Assembly (NCBI GenBank): GCA_031279875.1
Contig: JAITHS010000263.1
Location: 1 to 8,010 of the forward strand
Reading direction: 5' to 3'
Source of the DNA: Tannerella sp.
GTDB lineage: Bacteria > Bacteroidota > Bacteroidia > Bacteroidales > Tannerellaceae
DNA: 8,010 bases
In this document: piece after piece, positions 5,347-8,010 of the stretch
How positions within the stretch are numbered: the stretch's first letter is position 1
Layout of the letters: each line of letters starts with the position of its first letter
Notes under the pieces: generated by a model
What the model was told of the DNA's origin: nothing
Seen by the model: only the letters and a program-made list of their open reading frames with translations
The model's database searches: none
Made by a program: the position numbers and the translations under genes

Positions 5347-8010
5347 TTAGAATGTAACATTAATACCGGCAGAATAAATTTTAATAGTAGGATAAGCATA
5401 AATATTATCCTGAGTAAGATTCTTTTCCGGATCCCAGTTTTTCATCTTGGTAAAAGTCAGTAAGTTCTGACCGTTAACAAATATTTTAAAGGCCTGCATA
5501 CGGAGTTTGCCTGTTATCTGGCGGGGGACAGTGTAAGTCAGTTGCAGGTTTTTGAGCCTCATATATGAGGCGTTCTGTAGCCAGAAAGTTGAGTTCTCGA
5601 AATTCAACGTATTCCCCGTGCTTGTAGTCAGTATAGGCAGTCGGGAATTAGGATTTTCGGGCGTCCATGCGTCGGTTTCCCATTCTTTCTGAACCCCAGC
5701 ACCGTTATAGTACGGATAGCTGATGTTGCTCGCTGTGTAAGTATATACTTTGCCTACCCCTTGAAAGAAAGCCATCAGGTCGAAGTCCTTGTAACCTACT
5801 CCGAGATTGAAAGAGTAAGTAAATTCAGGGACTACACCATGAACAATTTTGCGGTCTTTAGTATTGATAACTTTGTCGTCGTTCTGGTCTTTGTATTTGA
5901 TGAAGCCTACTTTTGTGGCGGCGTTCTGGAAAGCATGAGCGTTAATTTCTTCCTGCGACAGAAAGAAGCCCGGCTCAGCCTCGTAGATGTAGTAACTGTT
6001 CACAGGGTGCCCTTCCGTAGTGATATACCGTCCGGAAATGATGTCCTGACCGTTAAGGTTGGTTACTTTGTTTTTATTCCATGCAAAACTGCCGCCCGCC
6101 TCATACGAAAACCTGTTATGAGTTATATCACGATAGTTGAATAACAGTTCGAAGCCCTTATTGTTCATCGACCCTACATTGGTAGTCGGACCGGTCAGAT
6201 TACCAACCTGATGCGCATAGTTCACCGCTCTCAGAATGCCATCGGTATCCTTGTTGTAGAGTTCGAGTGAGCCTGTCAGTTTGTTCTTAAAAAAAGCGAA
6301 GTCAATGCCGAAATTAGTCATGGTTGTTGTTTCCCAACTCAGGTCAGGGTCGGAAGCGGCTGTGGCAGCAGCTCCTATTGCTTCAGTAGTACCAAAAGAA
6401 TAATTCTGATTGAGGGTTATTGAGTTAACATAACTCCAAAGTGTAATTTCCTGATTTCCTATCTTTCCCCATGAAAGACGAGGTTTAAGTCCTGAAACAC
6501 ATTCGATATCAGAGAGGAAACTCTCTCTGTCCATTCTCCATCCAAGCGAGAACGAAGGAAACAAACCCCAACGATGTCCGCGTGCGAAGCGTGAAGAACC
6601 ATCGTAGCGGAAATTAGCTTCTATCAGATACTTTTCATCGAAATTGTAGTTCAGACGTCCAAAATACGACAGTATAGCCGATTTTGTGCTGTTACCTGCT
6701 ACGGTAGGGTTTACAAGGAACACGTCCATATCAGTTAATTCATTATCCATTGATTGGTCTTTCTGGGCGCTGAAATATTCCCCTGAAAAATTTTCAAAAC
6801 TGTTGCCAAGCAACAGAGACACAGTATGCTTGTTAGCAAATGTCATGTTCCAGTCAACAGTATGGAACGCAGTGAGATTCAGTTCCTTTTCATATCTACG
6901 GTAGCCTCGGGTGATGTTCGAGGCATATACAATAGCAAAAGTTTTTGGATTCACATTTTCGAGGTAAGGTTGAAACACATGCTGTATGTAATCGTAGGTG
7001 TTTGCTGCCATATTAACATGATAGTGAATATTGAACGGTAATTTCAAATCGGCGAACACATTGCCGAGCAGACGTTGACGCACATGGTTTCGCTCGCCTT
7101 CTTTGAGTCGAGAAAGTGTGTTTGCCCATGTATTCAGACCTGTTGAACGCAACCATGTGTTACCGTACCTCCCGTCGGCTATCAAAACAGGATAAATAGG
7201 TGGAGTGCGGAAAATGGCTTGTTCCCAATAACTATTCATAGTCATCTGGGGTTCATTGTATTTGCGAAAAACTCCGGAAATCTTTGCACCAACCGAAAGA
7301 AACTCTGTCAAATCCATTTTCCCGTTCAGTCCCATTGAAAAGCGGCTTGCTTTCGATGCATCGTATTTTAGGATACCTTCCTGGCTCAAAACGCCCAAAG
7401 TCAAAGCCATATTGGATTTGTCACTGCCACCGGCAACAGTTATGTTATGCTCGTGCATAAAGCCATTTTGTAGCGCAATGTCAAAGGTATTTGTACGCGG
7501 ATACATATATCCGTTAGGGTCGCCAGCCATGCCATTGCGATATTCTTCAATCTCGGCATCAGTGTATTCCTTCGCCTTTCCTTCGTTGCTGAGCGCTATG
7601 TTCTTGTATTCCATGAATTTAATCGGGTCCCATTCCACGTCCGGCAGTTTGGAGACCTGTTCTACTCCGAAATAGTTGTTATAGCTGATACTGTATTTTT
7701 CTTTGCGTTTTCCAGATTTGGTTTTGATGATGATAACGCCGTTGGCAGCTCGCGAACCGTAAACTGCAGTCGATGCTGCGTCTTTAAGCACGGAAATGCT
7801 TTCGATTTCATTGGGGTTAATATCCATCAGCGGGTATGAGATGCCATCGACAAGTACAAGAGGGTCGTTGTTGTTGAGCGTTCCGACGCCTCTGATGCGG
7901 ATTGTGGCGCCATCATTACCCGGCTGACCGGTTGTTTGATTGACGTACAAACCGTTCAGTCCTTGTAACGCTTGCGAGGTGGTGGTGATAGGTCTGTTGT
8001 TCAGTTTGGT
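5347..8010 (-). CDS. susC: SusC/RagA-family TonB-dependent transporter, 5'-truncated by window edge
   Basis: The visible 887 residues are most of an outer-membrane importer driven by TonB. The frame is open to base 8010, so the first residue seen (Thr) is internal. The signal peptide, the carboxypeptidase-regulatory-like domain and the TonB box lie beyond the edge. The first visible part is the plug domain: ALQGLNGLYVNQTTGQPG, then IRIRGVGTLNNNDPLVLVDG (visible residues 37-56) and SVLKDAASTAVYGSRAANG (73-91), the SusC hallmarks. The remainder is the beta-barrel with the family's late motifs (ASYMRLKNLQLTYTVP, IFVNGQNLLTFT) and a terminal aromatic in AGINVTF, as needed for barrel insertion. 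The frame is uninterrupted. It is the promoter-proximal gene of those seen and is followed by susD after 11 bases. The TTG at 7950 is not a start: conserved plug sequence continues upstream of it. The operon promoter is outside the window. Confidence 0.97.
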   Translation of the reverse strand, partial: TKLNNRPITTTSQALQGLNGLYVNQTTGQPGNDGATIRIRGVGTLNNNDPLVLVDGISYPLMDINPNEIESISVLKDAASTAVYGSRAANGVIIIKTKSGKRKEKYSISYNNYFGVEQVSKLPDVEWDPIKFMEYKNIALSNEGKAKEYTDAEIEEYRNGMAGDPNGYMYPRTNTFDIALQNGFMHEHNITVAGGSDKSNMALTLGVLSQEGILKYDASKASRFSMGLNGKMDLTEFLSVGAKISGVFRKYNEPQMTMNSYWEQAIFRTPPIYPVLIADGRYGNTWLRSTGLNTWANTLSRLKEGERNHVRQRLLGNVFADLKLPFNIHYHVNMAANTYDYIQHVFQPYLENVNPKTFAIVYASNITRGYRRYEKELNLTAFHTVDWNMTFANKHTVSLLLGNSFENFSGEYFSAQKDQSMDNELTDMDVFLVNPTVAGNSTKSAILSYFGRLNYNFDEKYLIEANFRYDGSSRFARGHRWGLFPSFSLGWRMDRESFLSDIECVSGLKPRLSWGKIGNQEITLWSYVNSITLNQNYSFGTTEAIGAAATAASDPDLSWETTTMTNFGIDFAFFKNKLTGSLELYNKDTDGILRAVNYAHQVGNLTGPTTNVGSMNNKGFELLFNYRDITHNRFSYEAGGSFAWNKNKVTNLNGQDIISGRYITTEGHPVNSYYIYEAEPGFFLSQEEINAHAFQNAATKVGFIKYKDQNDDKVINTKDRKIVHGVVPEFTYSFNLGVGYKDFDLMAFFQGVGKVYTYTASNISYPYYNGAGVQKEWETDAWTPENPNSRLPILTTSTGNTLNFENSTFWLQNASYMRLKNLQLTYTVPRQITGKLRMQAFKIFVNGQNLLTFTKMKNWDPEKNLTQDNIYAYPTIKIYSAGINVTF

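Noticed and set aside
7948..7950. TTG (minus strand) as the start codon of the SusC gene
   Set aside because: The frame stays open to the window edge and the upstream residues (ALQGLNG) are conserved plug sequence, so the codon is an internal Leu.

Overview
The window looks like a chromosomal segment from a Bacteroidales-type member of the Bacteroidota. The evidence is a SusC/SusD pair, two further lipoproteins with N-terminal lipoboxes, the absence of clear Shine-Dalgarno sequences before the starts, and an ECF sigma factor paired with a small membrane protein. The genus cannot be fixed from the sequence alone.

Left part (1-1046, + strand): an ECF sigma factor gene overlaps by 11 bases a gene for a small two-helix membrane protein that is probably its anti-sigma factor. 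Upstream are two back-to-back copies of the same promoter-like pattern, TGTAAC-N16-CGTC. One copy points right into the sigma gene and the other points left out of the window. They look like an autoregulatory promoter and a divergent target promoter of this sigma factor. This is the most informative non-coding signal in the window.

Middle (1047-1315): a gene-free 269-base stretch between convergent transcription units. It is packed with inverted repeats: a 15-base perfect inverted repeat, an overlapping long palindrome with 29-base arms, and a separate hairpin bracketed by two GGTACC sites.

Right part (1316-8010, - strand): four tightly spaced genes form a glycan-uptake operon (a polysaccharide utilisation locus, PUL). 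In transcription order they are susC (its 5' end lies beyond the right edge), susD, a DUF6528-like beta-propeller lipoprotein, and an S1-family, iduronate-2-sulfatase-like lipoprotein with a Ser-type active-site motif. The inferred scheme is that SusD captures a sulfated oligosaccharide at the cell surface, SusC imports it across the outer membrane using TonB energy, and the sulfatase removes sulfate. The role of the propeller protein is unknown. No glycoside hydrolase or polysaccharide lyase is visible, so the locus is either incomplete here or depends on enzymes encoded elsewhere. No PUL regulator (hybrid two-component system, SusR, or FecR-type anti-sigma factor) lies in the window.
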